This document shows positions 10,065 through 20,865 of a stretch of 64,000 nucleotides of DNA, one piece after another. Below the pieces are notes generated by a model. It had not been told where the DNA came from, did no database searches, and saw only the letters and a list, made by a program, of their open reading frames with translations. The stretch's first letter is position 1. Each line of letters starts with the position of its first letter. The translations under genes were made by a program, and so were the position numbers. The stretch comes from an uncultured Pelagibacteraceae bacterium (GTDB lineage: Bacteria > Pseudomonadota > Alphaproteobacteria > Pelagibacterales > AG-422-B15). The stretch spans positions 44,726 to 108,725 of the forward strand of contig CACNXQ010000004.1 in the NCBI GenBank assembly GCA_902624455.1. Reading direction: 5' to 3'.

Positions 10065-10520
10065 ATGCAGTCTGTTGATGTAAACGAATTAGAGAATTTT
10101 AAGGGAAAAGACATGGGTCATTCTGACTGGATGCAGATTGATCAGAATAGAATAAATCAATTTGCTGATGCAACTAATGACCATCAATGGATACATATAA
10201 ACGAAGAGAAAGCAAAAGCAGAACTTCCTACAAAATCAACAATTGCTCATGGATTTTTAAGTCTATCTTTGTCTGTTCCTCTAAGTGCAAAAATTTGGAC
10301 AATCACAGGTGCTAAGATGATTATTAATTATGGTCTTAACAAAGTTCGTTTTATAAACATGGTACCTGTAAATTCCAAAGTAAGAATGGCTGTAAAGATC
10401 AATGAAGTAAACAAATTAGATAATGGCGGTACTCAAGTCATAAGTGAAGCAACTTTGGAAATTGAAGGTCAAGATAAACCCGCCTATGTAGCTGAAACTA
10501 TTATGGTTGCTTTTCCATAA
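10065..10520 (+). CDS. MaoC-like (R)-specific enoyl-CoA hydratase
   Basis: ATG 10065, preceded by GGAGAA, is a better start than TTG 10050 and gives 151 residues. The hot-dog fold hydratase motif appears as FADATNDHQWIHINEEKA, with catalytic Asp and His, followed by IAHGFLSLSL. Family members hydrate trans-2-enoyl-CoA to (R)-3-hydroxyacyl-CoA or related compounds. It is followed after three bases by an EEP-family hydrolase and then crcB. The precise substrate is unknown. Confidence 0.85.
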   Translation: MQSVDVNELENFKGKDMGHSDWMQIDQNRINQFADATNDHQWIHINEEKAKAELPTKSTIAHGFLSLSLSVPLSAKIWTITGAKMIINYGLNKVRFINMVPVNSKVRMAVKINEVNKLDNGGTQVISEATLEIEGQDKPAYVAETIMVAFP

Positions 10521-10523
10521 ATA

Positions 10524-11366
10524 ATGTCAAATAAATCATATCCTGATCCGGATGCTATCGATTTAAATACAAATAAAGAACTTATAAAAATTCTTACATG
10601 GAATTTGTGGTGGAAATTTGAAAATTTTAAAGATAGAGAAAAATTAATTTTTCAAGAACTAAGGTCTCTCATTCCAGATATCATGTGCTTGCAAGAAGTT
10701 TGGGTAGAGGAAGATGAAAGCCAAGCAAAAAAAATTGCAGATGAATTTGGTTATTTTTATACATATAAAGAAAGTTTTGAATTTGATGGAGTTAAGTTTG
10801 GAAATGCAATTATTTCGAAATATAAAATAGTAAATTATTCATCAAAATTCTTTACGGAAGTGCCTGGCAAAGATGAAAAGAAGTTGTTCATTCACGCAGA
10901 AATTGACTATAAAGATACAATTTTGAATATTATTTGTACTCATCTTAATTATAAATATGAACATCAACAGGTAAGGCAAAATCAAGTTACAGAGTTAATG
11001 GGTTACATTTCTGAATTAAAGAATTTAGAATTTCCAGTTATTTTATGTGGTGATTTTAATGCTGATCCAATTAGCGACGAAATTAGGACTATCACTGGGC
11101 ACAAACAACCAGTAAGTGATGTAGTTTTAAGGGATGCGTGGATGATTACAAATCCAGATGATATTGGATTTACTTGGTCTAATGATAATCATTGGGCAGC
11201 GAGAACATTAGAATATAACAGGAGAATTGATTACATTTTTATTGGCAAGCCAGGATTAAATGGAATTGGGCAGCCTATAAAAAGTGAATTAGTCGGAACT
11301 AATTGCTATGAAAACATCTTTCCGAGTGATCACTTTGGTGTTATGACACATTTAATAGGAAAATAG
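10524..11366 (+). CDS. Endonuclease/exonuclease/phosphatase family protein
   Basis: This 280-residue protein belongs to the EEP (exonuclease III / sphingomyelinase) fold. Visible catalytic segments are LTWNLWWK, DIMCLQEVW (metal-binding Glu), THLNY, LCGDFNADP, RRIDYIFIG and the terminal PSDHFGV with the general-base His. No signal peptide is seen, so it probably acts in the cytoplasm. The substrate may be nucleic acid or a phosphodiester metabolite. It lies between MaoC and crcB, with gaps of 3 and 2 bases. Confidence 0.85.
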   Translation: MSNKSYPDPDAIDLNTNKELIKILTWNLWWKFENFKDREKLIFQELRSLIPDIMCLQEVWVEEDESQAKKIADEFGYFYTYKESFEFDGVKFGNAIISKYKIVNYSSKFFTEVPGKDEKKLFIHAEIDYKDTILNIICTHLNYKYEHQQVRQNQVTELMGYISELKNLEFPVILCGDFNADPISDEIRTITGHKQPVSDVVLRDAWMITNPDDIGFTWSNDNHWAARTLEYNRRIDYIFIGKPGLNGIGQPIKSELVGTNCYENIFPSDHFGVMTHLIGK

Positions 11367-11368
11367 TA

Positions 11369-11746
11369 ATGGCTTTAATAATTTCAATTTTTGCAGGTGG
11401 TGGTTTAGGTGCATTACTAAGATATGGAGTAATTAGTAATATAAGTAAAATATTACCGAGCACTTTCCCATATGGAACATTAACTGTAAATATTCTCGGG
11501 GCACTGTTGATAGGTATAGTTTACAGTTTACTATCACAAAAAATTTCAATTTCAGAAAATTTAAAACTATTTATTACCGTTGGATTTCTTGGAGGCTTCA
11601 CGACATTTTCAACATTTAATCTAGATTTTTTTCAGCTTATTGAGAGTTCAAAAATTGCAGCAGCAATGATTTATGCTTTAGGAACTTTTATTACAACTAT
11701 AATAGGATTTTATGCTGGATATTCAGTTATAAGACTATTTTATTAA
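11369..11746 (+). CDS. crcB: Fluoride channel CrcB/FluC
   Basis: This 125-residue protein has four predicted membrane helices and the Fluc signature pattern GGGLGALLRYG at the start, TFPYGTLTVNILGALLIG in helix 2 and GFLGGFTTFSTFNLD (the Phe-box and Na+ site region) in helix 3. It exports fluoride as a dual-topology dimer. No fluoride riboswitch can stand upstream, since it starts two bases after the EEP gene. It ends two bases from the convergent AhpD-like gene. Confidence 0.93.
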   Translation: MALIISIFAGGGLGALLRYGVISNISKILPSTFPYGTLTVNILGALLIGIVYSLLSQKISISENLKLFITVGFLGGFTTFSTFNLDFFQLIESSKIAAAMIYALGTFITTIIGFYAGYSVIRLFY

Positions 11747-11748
11747 TC

Positions 11749-12300
11749 TTACTTCTTTCTTTTTGATATCATATAATCTGCAAGGCCATCATAACCTTTT
11801 GAGATCATCATCTTTGCAGAAGCAATATTCATAGTATCATTGAGAGGCTGAATTTTGTGAGACTTGACGACAATATTCATAAATTGAGCTGCAGCACATA
11901 TAGAAATTACTTCGGAAATAACTTTATCTTCAAATTGAAATTTCTTAATTTCATTAATGTCTTCATCATTAATTGAATTATTGTCCTCATTAACTTTATG
12001 CGCAAATTTTAAGATCGGTTTGTATTTGTCTTCAATACCAGAGTCATCAATATTTTCTCTGTAACTCTCAGTCTCAATATCTTTGAGCTTGATTTTTGAT
12101 ATTTCTGCATGAATATTTTTGCAATAGGAGCAGCCATTCAATCCTGAAACATACGCAAAAATCATCTCTTTAATATAAGTAGGCAGTGAAGTTTCTTGTC
12201 TCATCAGACTTTCTAAATAACTTACAAAATGCGATTGATAATCCCAGCTATCGAGGAATACGTCATAAACCGAAGTATATTTTTCTAAAATATTCGTCAT
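11749..12300 (-). CDS. Carboxymuconolactone decarboxylase / AhpD-like protein
   Basis: This 183-residue helical protein has the redox motif GCSYCKNIHAEIS (C57, C60, H64), characteristic of AhpD-like peroxidase-related enzymes. Such proteins reduce peroxides or act as thiol reductants. Start is ATG 12300, only nine bases after the 3' end of tRNA-Gln on the same strand, with AGAGAA as the only ribosome-binding site, so its mRNA may arise by tRNA processing. It is convergent with crcB. The physiological partner is unknown. Confidence 0.82.
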   Translation of the reverse strand: MTNILEKYTSVYDVFLDSWDYQSHFVSYLESLMRQETSLPTYIKEMIFAYVSGLNGCSYCKNIHAEISKIKLKDIETESYRENIDDSGIEDKYKPILKFAHKVNEDNNSINDEDINEIKKFQFEDKVISEVISICAAAQFMNIVVKSHKIQPLNDTMNIASAKMMISKGYDGLADYMISKRKK

Positions 12301-12309
12301 AAATTCTCT

Positions 12310-12384
12310 TGGCTGGGGCGGGAGGATTCGAACCTCCGAATGCCGCTACCAAAAAGCGGTGCCTTACCGCTTGGCCACGCCCCA
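12310..12384 (-). tRNA. tRNA-Gln (anticodon TTG)
   Basis: The reverse strand folds into a cloverleaf of 75 nt. The acceptor stem is TGGGGCG paired with CGCCCCA, the anticodon stem CCGCT/AGCGG holds the loop TTTTGGT (anticodon TTG), and the T arm contains GGTTCGAATCC. The discriminator is G, as expected for Gln, and CCA is encoded. It lies between ispE and the AhpD-like gene, all on the reverse strand. Confidence 0.97.
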
Positions 12385-12428
12385 ATTGTTATCTAATTAT
12401 TTAATTTAACTTAATGATATTGCAATGA

Positions 12429-13268
12429 TTATATTAGTTTAGTTGTTTTAGTCCACCAATCAGGGTATTTAGAATGTATATCCTGAATTACTTTAGATGC
12501 TTTAATTTCATTATCTATTACAGCAAAAACACAAGAGCCGCTCCCTGTCATTCTAGCAAATTGGCAATTTTTATGATTCCTTAAAAAATCTAGCGCAAGC
12601 TTAATTTGGCTGCAAAGATTGATTGATGAGTCCTCAAGATTGTTGCTAGTTACATCAAGAATCTGTTCCAACTGAAGACTAAGAGCATTTTCATTTATGT
12701 CTGACTTTTTAACGAAGGATTTATTATTACTAAATACAGCCTCCGTACTTAAATCTATGAATGGGTAAACAAGTAATATTTGCTTTTCACTAATTATCTC
12801 GATAGATCGATCTACCAGACCTTTACCAATTATAAATGATGGTTTTGTCTCAAAAAAAAATTCAATATCAGATCCTAATTCTCTTGCTGCTTTAAGACAT
12901 TGATCTTCGTTAACTAATTTATTTTTAATTAAGTACATTAATAATGATGCTAAATTTGAAGATCCTCCACCTAATCCCGCACCTACAGGTATATTTTTTA
13001 GAACTTTTATTTTAAATGGAAAATCTGTTAAATAATTTTTTTTAAAAAGGTATTTAAATAATTGCTCTATGGCATTTGATTTGATCATAGATGAAAATTG
13101 ACCTTCAAAAATAATTTCCAAAGAATTGCTCTTTTCAATTTCTATATCATCATGCAAATCTATTTTGCTTATCAATGAATATATTTCATGATATCCGTCT
13201 TGACGTTTTGATAGAACATCAAGGAAAAGATTTATCTTTGCATGCGATTGAATCTTTTCAAAAGTCAA
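12429..13268 (-). CDS. ispE: 4-diphosphocytidyl-2-C-methyl-D-erythritol kinase
   Basis: This 279-residue GHMP kinase has the substrate-binding N-terminus AKINLFLDVLSKRQDGYHEI, the ATP-binding PVGAGLGGGSSNLASLL near residues 92-108, and the C-terminal MTGSGSCVFAV. It phosphorylates CDP-methylerythritol in the MEP isoprenoid pathway, which links it to ispA and ispB elsewhere in the window. It begins two bases after the TPR gene stop; the ETF-QO/TPR/ispE order is common in Alphaproteobacteria. Confidence 0.95.
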   Translation of the reverse strand: MTFEKIQSHAKINLFLDVLSKRQDGYHEIYSLISKIDLHDDIEIEKSNSLEIIFEGQFSSMIKSNAIEQLFKYLFKKNYLTDFPFKIKVLKNIPVGAGLGGGSSNLASLLMYLIKNKLVNEDQCLKAARELGSDIEFFFETKPSFIIGKGLVDRSIEIISEKQILLVYPFIDLSTEAVFSNNKSFVKKSDINENALSLQLEQILDVTSNNLEDSSINLCSQIKLALDFLRNHKNCQFARMTGSGSCVFAVIDNEIKASKVIQDIHSKYPDWWTKTTKLI

Positions 13269-13270
13269 TT

Positions 13271-14941
13271 TTATATTCCTATTAGGAGCTTTTCTTTAAT
13301 CTGATCTTTAAGTTCACCTTCGGTATCAAGCTCAATCGCTCTTTCCCAATGATATCGGGCTTGTAATTTGTGACCTATTTTCCATAGAGCATCTGCATAG
13401 TGATCATTAATTGTCGGATCGTATGGCATCATATCAATTGCATAGTCTAATAATGATAAAGCTTCTTCAAATCTGCCGACTTTAAAATAATACCAAGCCA
13501 TGCTGTCAATAATATAGGGATCATTTGGCTTAAGTGACATAGCTTTTTCAATCAATTCTTTTGCGAGTTTTAAGTCTAGGTCTTTATCTAAATAAGAATA
13601 ACCAAGATAGTTTAAAACATCAGGTTGATCTTCATAAATACTTAACGCTGTATTAAAGTTTGTTTCAGCCTCACTCCAATTGTCTGTCCTTTCATGGACA
13701 ATACCAATATTAAAAAAAACTTCCCATATATTCTGATTGTCTTGTGCTAAAGCTATATCCAGAGATGACTCGTAAGAGTCTAGAGCTTGTGTCCAATTCT
13801 TTTCATATCGATAAAAATTTCCGAGCGCAATTAGACTGTCAAATGTTTGATTAAATTTATTATAGTTGACCAAATTTTTAATTGCTTTTTCTTCTTCATC
13901 TAACTGAGAATATAAGTCAGAGATTTGTATAGCGGCATATTCCCCTAGGTAGTGTTTTTTTGGTATCATTCTTAAAATACCTTGAGCTTTTTTCAAATCT
14001 CCTAGGTTTATTAAAAAGTTACTAAATAAATATTTTATTTCGTGCAAATTAGGAGATGTCTCTAGAGCAAGCTGATAAAGCATGTGGTTTAGTTCTGAGT
14101 TGATATCCTTGATTAAAGCTGAGGAATTGAAAAGAACAACACCAATTCCTTGTAACTGGTTTTGAATAACTCTATTTTCATCACTTATTAAAAATGAAGC
14201 TTTAAAAGTATTATCGTATTCATTTAAATAGTTATCGATGACATATTCTTTTTTTTCTAATAAGTCATTTCTTTCTAAGAAATTTAAATATAATCCTACA
14301 ACATATAAATCATTTCTTTGAGATAAGTATAAGTCATAAAAGATTTCAGCTAATTCAATATCATCAATAAAATCATAAATAAGAGCCTTATGAAGTAATG
14401 CGAAATGCTGATGCTCATTTGAAGAAATTAAGTCAATCAGGGCCATACTTTTCTCGATATTTTTTTTGTCGGCCCATACCCATGCTCGCAGTAACCTTAT
14501 AAATGTTGAGTCAGAAATATCTCCTTGCCAAATACTGGCAAAACTTTGATCAGCAAAATTGAATTCATAAGAATTTATGTAAGAAATACCATTGATCAAA
14601 TGTCCTTGTGGAGATTGATTGTTCATACAACAAGCATTTCGTTTTTGGTCGCATCCAACCCTAGCTAATTTAAATGAATAATTTTTTGCGCTCTGTATAT
14701 CTCCATCTAAGATGCTCAATAAAAGTAATCTATCTAAAGACAGTAAATTGTCAGGATTTTTTCTAAGTATTCTCTGATAATATCTTTTTGTTACATTATA
14801 GTCATTTGAGTCAATTGACACTTTTGCAACAAGATAATCTCCAACTTGAGGGCCTGATGATGTGCTAGCAAATGAATTGTTGATAATTGGTAGTGTTAAA
14901 AAAGCAATTAAAATAAATCTGAAAAAAATATTTGTTACCAT
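13271..14941 (-). CDS. TPR-repeat protein with signal peptide
   Basis: This 556-residue protein has an N-terminal signal peptide (hydrophobic residues 5-25, possible cleavage after SFA) and then many tetratricopeptide repeats. The clearest are in the C-terminal half, for example NIGIVHERTDNWSEAETNF, LNYLGYSYLDKDLDLKLAKEL and DSMAWYYFKVGRFEEALSLL. It is therefore a periplasmic or outer-membrane-associated scaffold. A CDQKRNACC cluster around residue 93 could form disulfides. It lies between etfD and ispE as in other Alphaproteobacteria. Its specific role is unknown. Confidence 0.85.
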   Translation of the reverse strand: MVTNIFFRFILIAFLTLPIINNSFASTSSGPQVGDYLVAKVSIDSNDYNVTKRYYQRILRKNPDNLLSLDRLLLLSILDGDIQSAKNYSFKLARVGCDQKRNACCMNNQSPQGHLINGISYINSYEFNFADQSFASIWQGDISDSTFIRLLRAWVWADKKNIEKSMALIDLISSNEHQHFALLHKALIYDFIDDIELAEIFYDLYLSQRNDLYVVGLYLNFLERNDLLEKKEYVIDNYLNEYDNTFKASFLISDENRVIQNQLQGIGVVLFNSSALIKDINSELNHMLYQLALETSPNLHEIKYLFSNFLINLGDLKKAQGILRMIPKKHYLGEYAAIQISDLYSQLDEEEKAIKNLVNYNKFNQTFDSLIALGNFYRYEKNWTQALDSYESSLDIALAQDNQNIWEVFFNIGIVHERTDNWSEAETNFNTALSIYEDQPDVLNYLGYSYLDKDLDLKLAKELIEKAMSLKPNDPYIIDSMAWYYFKVGRFEEALSLLDYAIDMMPYDPTINDHYADALWKIGHKLQARYHWERAIELDTEGELKDQIKEKLLIGI

Positions 14942-14953
14942 TTTCTGATTAAC

Positions 14954-16600
14954 TTACATGTTGGCATATTTTGGCCCACCTCCACCTTCCGGTGTTACCC
15001 ATGTAATATTTTGAGAGGGTTCTTTTATATCACATGTCTTGCAATGAATACAGTTTTGACTGTTTATAACAAATTTAGGATTTGAGCCGTCATCCTCTCT
15101 GTGAATTTCATATACACCAACAGGACAATACCTTTGAGCAGGTTCATCAAATTCCTCTAATGTATAATTAATAGGCAAATTATTGTCTTTAAGTTGTAAA
15201 TGGACAGGCTGATTTTCAGTATGATAAGTTCCTGTGAGATATACAGAACTTGATTTATCAAACGTTAGAACGCCGTCAGGTTTTGGATAATCAATCTTCT
15301 TACAATCTTTAGCTGGTTTAAGTGTCTCATGATCAGCGTGTTTGTGTTTAAGTGTAAAAGGCAATTTGCCTCTGAAGAGCCATTGATCAATGCCGGTGAG
15401 CAGTATTGCAATTAAAGTGCCATAATTTGTAAAAAATGGTTTTACATTTCTTGCTGAATGTAACTCATCTCGCAACCAACTTGCATTAAATTTTGTCTCA
15501 TAATTTGATAAGTCTGAATCTTTACCTTCAATGAAATCATGAATTGCTTCTGCAGCTATCATTCCACTCTTCATTGCTGTGTGTGTTCCTTTAATTTTTG
15601 GCATATTTAATGTACCTGCATCGCACCCAACTAAAAGTCCTCCTGGCATATACATTCTAGGTAAGCTCTGAATTCCACCTTCAATTAATGCTCTTGCTCC
15701 ATATGAAATTCTTTTTCCACCTTTCAACATTTCAGCAATTTTTGGATGAGTTTTAAATCTTTGAAATTCTTCAAACGGTGACATGTGAGGATTTGAATAA
15801 TCTAACCCTAAAACATAACCCAAGAAAATTTGTCTGTTCTCAGCATGATAAACAAAGCTTCCACCATAAGTCTGATTATCTAAGGGCCAGCCAGCTGAGT
15901 GGAATACAAGGCCTTCATCGTGATTTTCTTCTGGTACTTCCCAAATTTCTTTTAATCCAATACCATATTGCTGTGGATCAGAATTTTCATCTAAATTAAA
16001 TTTGCTTATTACTTGTTTGCCTAGATGTCCCCTACAACCTTCAGAAAAAACAGTTACTTTCGCATGTAATTCAATGCCAGGCTCAAATGAGTCTTTTTTT
16101 TCACCATTTATATCAATACCCATATCATTGGTTGCTACACCTTTTATAGAACCATCCTCATGATAAAGTACTTCTGAAGCAGCAAAGCCAGGATATATTT
16201 CAACACCTAGGTTTTCAGCAATTTGTCCGAGCCATCTGCATACATTTGCTAAACTAGCAATATAGTTACCTTTATTGTGTTGAACTGGCGGAAGCAAAAA
16301 TGAAGGAACAGTCAAGCTAGACTTTTCAAATAAAAAAAGGAATTTTTCTTTAGTAACCTTTGTTTTGAGTGGACAGCCGTCCATATTTTTCCAGTCAGGT
16401 AATAATTCGTCTAAAGCACGCGTTTCAAGAACATTTCCACTCAGAATATGAGCACCAACCTCTGATGCCTTTTCTACAATACAGACGTTTAGATTCTCAT
16501 TTAACTGTTTTAATTTAATTGATGTAGATAGTCCTGCTGGTCCAGCACCAACAATGACAACATCATATTCCATTGCCTCACGTTGAGTATTAGTATCCAT
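14954..16600 (-). CDS. etfD: Electron transfer flavoprotein-ubiquinone oxidoreductase
   Basis: This 548-residue protein has an N-terminal FAD-binding motif DVVIVGAGPAGLSTSIKL, a middle ubiquinone-binding region, and a C-terminal [4Fe-4S] cluster domain with cysteines in YCPVGVYEI and NCIHCKTCDI, ending with the family-typical WVTPEGGGGP. It takes electrons from ETF (fed by acyl-CoA and other dehydrogenases) to the quinone pool at the inner membrane. It is divergent from the uracil-DNA glycosylase gene across 46 bases and upstream of the TPR gene. Confidence 0.96.
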   Translation of the reverse strand: MDTNTQREAMEYDVVIVGAGPAGLSTSIKLKQLNENLNVCIVEKASEVGAHILSGNVLETRALDELLPDWKNMDGCPLKTKVTKEKFLFLFEKSSLTVPSFLLPPVQHNKGNYIASLANVCRWLGQIAENLGVEIYPGFAASEVLYHEDGSIKGVATNDMGIDINGEKKDSFEPGIELHAKVTVFSEGCRGHLGKQVISKFNLDENSDPQQYGIGLKEIWEVPEENHDEGLVFHSAGWPLDNQTYGGSFVYHAENRQIFLGYVLGLDYSNPHMSPFEEFQRFKTHPKIAEMLKGGKRISYGARALIEGGIQSLPRMYMPGGLLVGCDAGTLNMPKIKGTHTAMKSGMIAAEAIHDFIEGKDSDLSNYETKFNASWLRDELHSARNVKPFFTNYGTLIAILLTGIDQWLFRGKLPFTLKHKHADHETLKPAKDCKKIDYPKPDGVLTFDKSSSVYLTGTYHTENQPVHLQLKDNNLPINYTLEEFDEPAQRYCPVGVYEIHREDDGSNPKFVINSQNCIHCKTCDIKEPSQNITWVTPEGGGGPKYANM

Positions 16601-16646
16601 AATTAACTATATATTTAGTTTATTCGGATTATAATTCAATTTGATT

Positions 16647-17405
16647 ATGGCAAGTAAAAAATTACAGGAAAATTTAGACCTTTTAAGAAAGATCAAATTG
16701 CAAGGTGTTAATGAAATAATAGGAAATTCACCAAAAAATAGGCTAAAAAGTAACATAACGGAGGATGAAGCTAATTTGAGTCAAAATGATAAATACTCCA
16801 ATGAACTAAACAATATCAGCTCATTGCCGGACTTAAAAGCCATCAATAACCTTGATGATTTAAAGGACTATATGTCTAAATTCAAAGGGTGTGAATTGTA
16901 TAAGAGTGCAACAAACATGGTTTTTTCTGATGGTAATAAGTCTTCTCAAATTATGCTTATAGGGGAAGCTCCTGGTCACGATGAGGATGTGCAGGGTAAA
17001 CCTTTTGTTGGAAGAAGTGGTAAGTTACTCAATAAGATGCTTGAGGCTATAGGTCTTAGTAGAGAAACGGTTTATATAGCTAACATTGTTCCTTGGCGAC
17101 CACCCAACAATAGAAGGCCAACAGAAGAAGAAATAAATATTTGTCTTCCTTTTATTCGAAAGCATATAGAATTGATTGCTCCTAAAGTCTTAATGTTACT
17201 TGGAAGTACAGCAACATATGCCTTATTAAGAAACAAAGAAGGAATTACCAAAATAAGAGGTAAATGGGTTGATATGGAATTTGGAAAACTAAAAGTCCCA
17301 ACATTGCCATCTTTTCATCCCGCATTTCTTTTAAGACAGCCAGCTCAAAAAAAATACTCATGGGAAGATTTAAAAATGCTCAAAAAGAAAATAGATGAGT
17401 CTTGA
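16647..17405 (+). CDS. Uracil-DNA glycosylase, family 4-like
   Basis: ATG 16647 is preferred to TTG 16641, giving 252 residues. The first 80 residues are a low-conservation extension. The catalytic region has GEAPGHDEDVQGKPFVGRSG, a YIANIVPWRPPNNRRPTEEE block and the second motif FHPAFLLR. Two of the four cluster cysteines typical of family 4 are replaced: position F79 (in FKGC, only C82 kept) and W150 (in VPWRPP), while C166 remains. It would remove uracil from DNA. Its stop overlaps the rnhB start by 11 bases. Confidence 0.88.
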   Translation: MASKKLQENLDLLRKIKLQGVNEIIGNSPKNRLKSNITEDEANLSQNDKYSNELNNISSLPDLKAINNLDDLKDYMSKFKGCELYKSATNMVFSDGNKSSQIMLIGEAPGHDEDVQGKPFVGRSGKLLNKMLEAIGLSRETVYIANIVPWRPPNNRRPTEEEINICLPFIRKHIELIAPKVLMLLGSTATYALLRNKEGITKIRGKWVDMEFGKLKVPTLPSFHPAFLLRQPAQKKYSWEDLKMLKKKIDES

Positions 17406-18006
17406 AATTAATCACTTATACAAATTTGATCAAAATTACAACCATCCCGTTGCCGGTGTAGATGAAGTTGGAAGAGGTTGTTTAGCAGGACCAGTTGTTG
17501 CTGCGGCAGTAATATTGAAAGATTTTGATAATAATGAAATTAACGATTCAAAAAAGATACCAAAGAAAAAAAGGGAAGAGTTGAGTTCATATATTAAGCA
17601 AAACTCAATCTACTCTATCGGTGAAGCAAGTGTTGAAGAAATAGATAAATTAAATATTTTAAACGCTTCATTGCTTGCAATGAAAAGAGCAATCAAAAAT
17701 TTATCCTCTCAACCTGAGTCAATTTTAGTTGATGGAAATTTTAAGCCGATTAATGAGACTAATGTTTTTTCAATAGTTAAGGGTGATACAAAATCAATTT
17801 CAATTGCGGCCGCATCCATAGTTGCAAAGGTTTATAGAGATAAATTAATGGTCGAATTCTCAAAGACTCATCCTGAATATAAATTCGAGAACAATTCTGG
17901 ATATGGAACAAAAGAGCATCAAAAAGCTCTTTTAAAATTTGGGATATCCCCTATTCATCGTAGGTCTTTTAAACCAATACACTACATATTGAATAATAAA
18001 GATTAA
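17395..18006 (+). CDS. rnhB: Ribonuclease HII
   Basis: This 203-residue protein shows the RNase HII N-terminal catalytic motif AGVDEVGRGCLAGPVVAAAVIL with D23 and E24, a third acidic residue in ILVDGNF, and DTKSISIAAASIVAKVYRD. It nicks RNA in RNA:DNA hybrids, including single ribonucleotides. Its start lies inside the end of the glycosylase gene, so both repair genes are co-transcribed. The 82-base gap downstream leads to ccrM. Confidence 0.96.
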   Translation: MSLEINHLYKFDQNYNHPVAGVDEVGRGCLAGPVVAAAVILKDFDNNEINDSKKIPKKKREELSSYIKQNSIYSIGEASVEEIDKLNILNASLLAMKRAIKNLSSQPESILVDGNFKPINETNVFSIVKGDTKSISIAAASIVAKVYRDKLMVEFSKTHPEYKFENNSGYGTKEHQKALLKFGISPIHRRSFKPIHYILNNKD

Positions 18007-18018
18007 TACAAAATATTA

Positions 18019-20225
<2,207 letters not shown>

Positions 20226-20248
20226 TTATTTATGATAATTTAGAAAAA

Positions 20249-20731
20249 GTGATAAATAAATTTAAAAAAAAAGGACCTCAAGTAATTTCAAATTTGCTTC
20301 CTGATATTGCAAAAAAAACTCTTAAAAGAAGAGGTTTTTTTGAAATAGAGCTTTTAAAAAATTGGGAAAATTTAATTGAAAAAAAATATCGAAATCTATT
20401 AGAGCCCATTAAAATCAAAAGATCATCGAATCAATTAAAAAATAACAGTCATATTTTGTGTTTGCTTGCAGATCCAAGTATTGCATTTGCTATTCAACAT
20501 GACAGTGAGAAAATTATCAAAAAGGTAAATTTATTTTTTGGTTACAAAGCAATTGATAAACTTGAGATATTTCAAAAGAAAATCGATAATTCAAATAAAA
20601 AAAAATCTAACAATAACAATAAATTAAAAGATAAATCTAAAAATTTTGATGAACGTTACAATGAATTAAATAAATATCCTGATCTAAGAAAAAATTTTCA
20701 AACTATTCTGTCTAAAATTACTAAGTCCTAA
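20249..20731 (+). CDS. DUF721 / DciA-like protein
   Basis: This 160-residue basic protein starts at GTG 20249. The region of residues 15-105 matches the DUF721 fold (IAKKTLKRRGFFEIELLKNWENL and LADPSIAFAIQHDSEKIIKKVN). The C-terminus is a Lys/Asn-rich tail. Related DciA proteins help load replicative helicase DnaB, though that role is not shown for this protein. Its position beside mutY and before a DsbA-like gene and smc is the usual alphaproteobacterial order. Confidence 0.82.
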   Translation: MINKFKKKGPQVISNLLPDIAKKTLKRRGFFEIELLKNWENLIEKKYRNLLEPIKIKRSSNQLKNNSHILCLLADPSIAFAIQHDSEKIIKKVNLFFGYKAIDKLEIFQKKIDNSNKKKSNNNNKLKDKSKNFDERYNELNKYPDLRKNFQTILSKITKS

Positions 20732-20815
20732 TTTTGACAAATTCATTTATAAGATCGAAGTTTGAACAAACACAATTAAAACTGTAATTATTGTTAAATA
20801 TTGAGTATATTCAAT

Positions 20816-20848
20816 ATGTTGTGTTATTAAATTTGTAGAACACAAAAT
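20816..20848 (+). promoter_or_regulatory. Inverted repeat upstream of the DsbA-like gene
   Basis: Two 10-base arms, ATGTTGTGTT at 20816-20825 and AACACAAAAT at 20839-20848, pair at nine of ten positions around a 13-base loop. A third copy of the core AACACAA lies at 20769-20775. The repeat ends 17 bases before the ATG at 20866, where it could be an operator or a stem-loop controlling translation. No T-run follows, so it is not a simple terminator. Confidence 0.35.
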
Positions 20849-20865
20849 ATACGGGCTATTTATAA

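Noticed and set aside
10956..11368. Possible fluoride riboswitch for crcB
   Set aside because: crcB begins two bases after the preceding coding region, leaving no room for a leader RNA.
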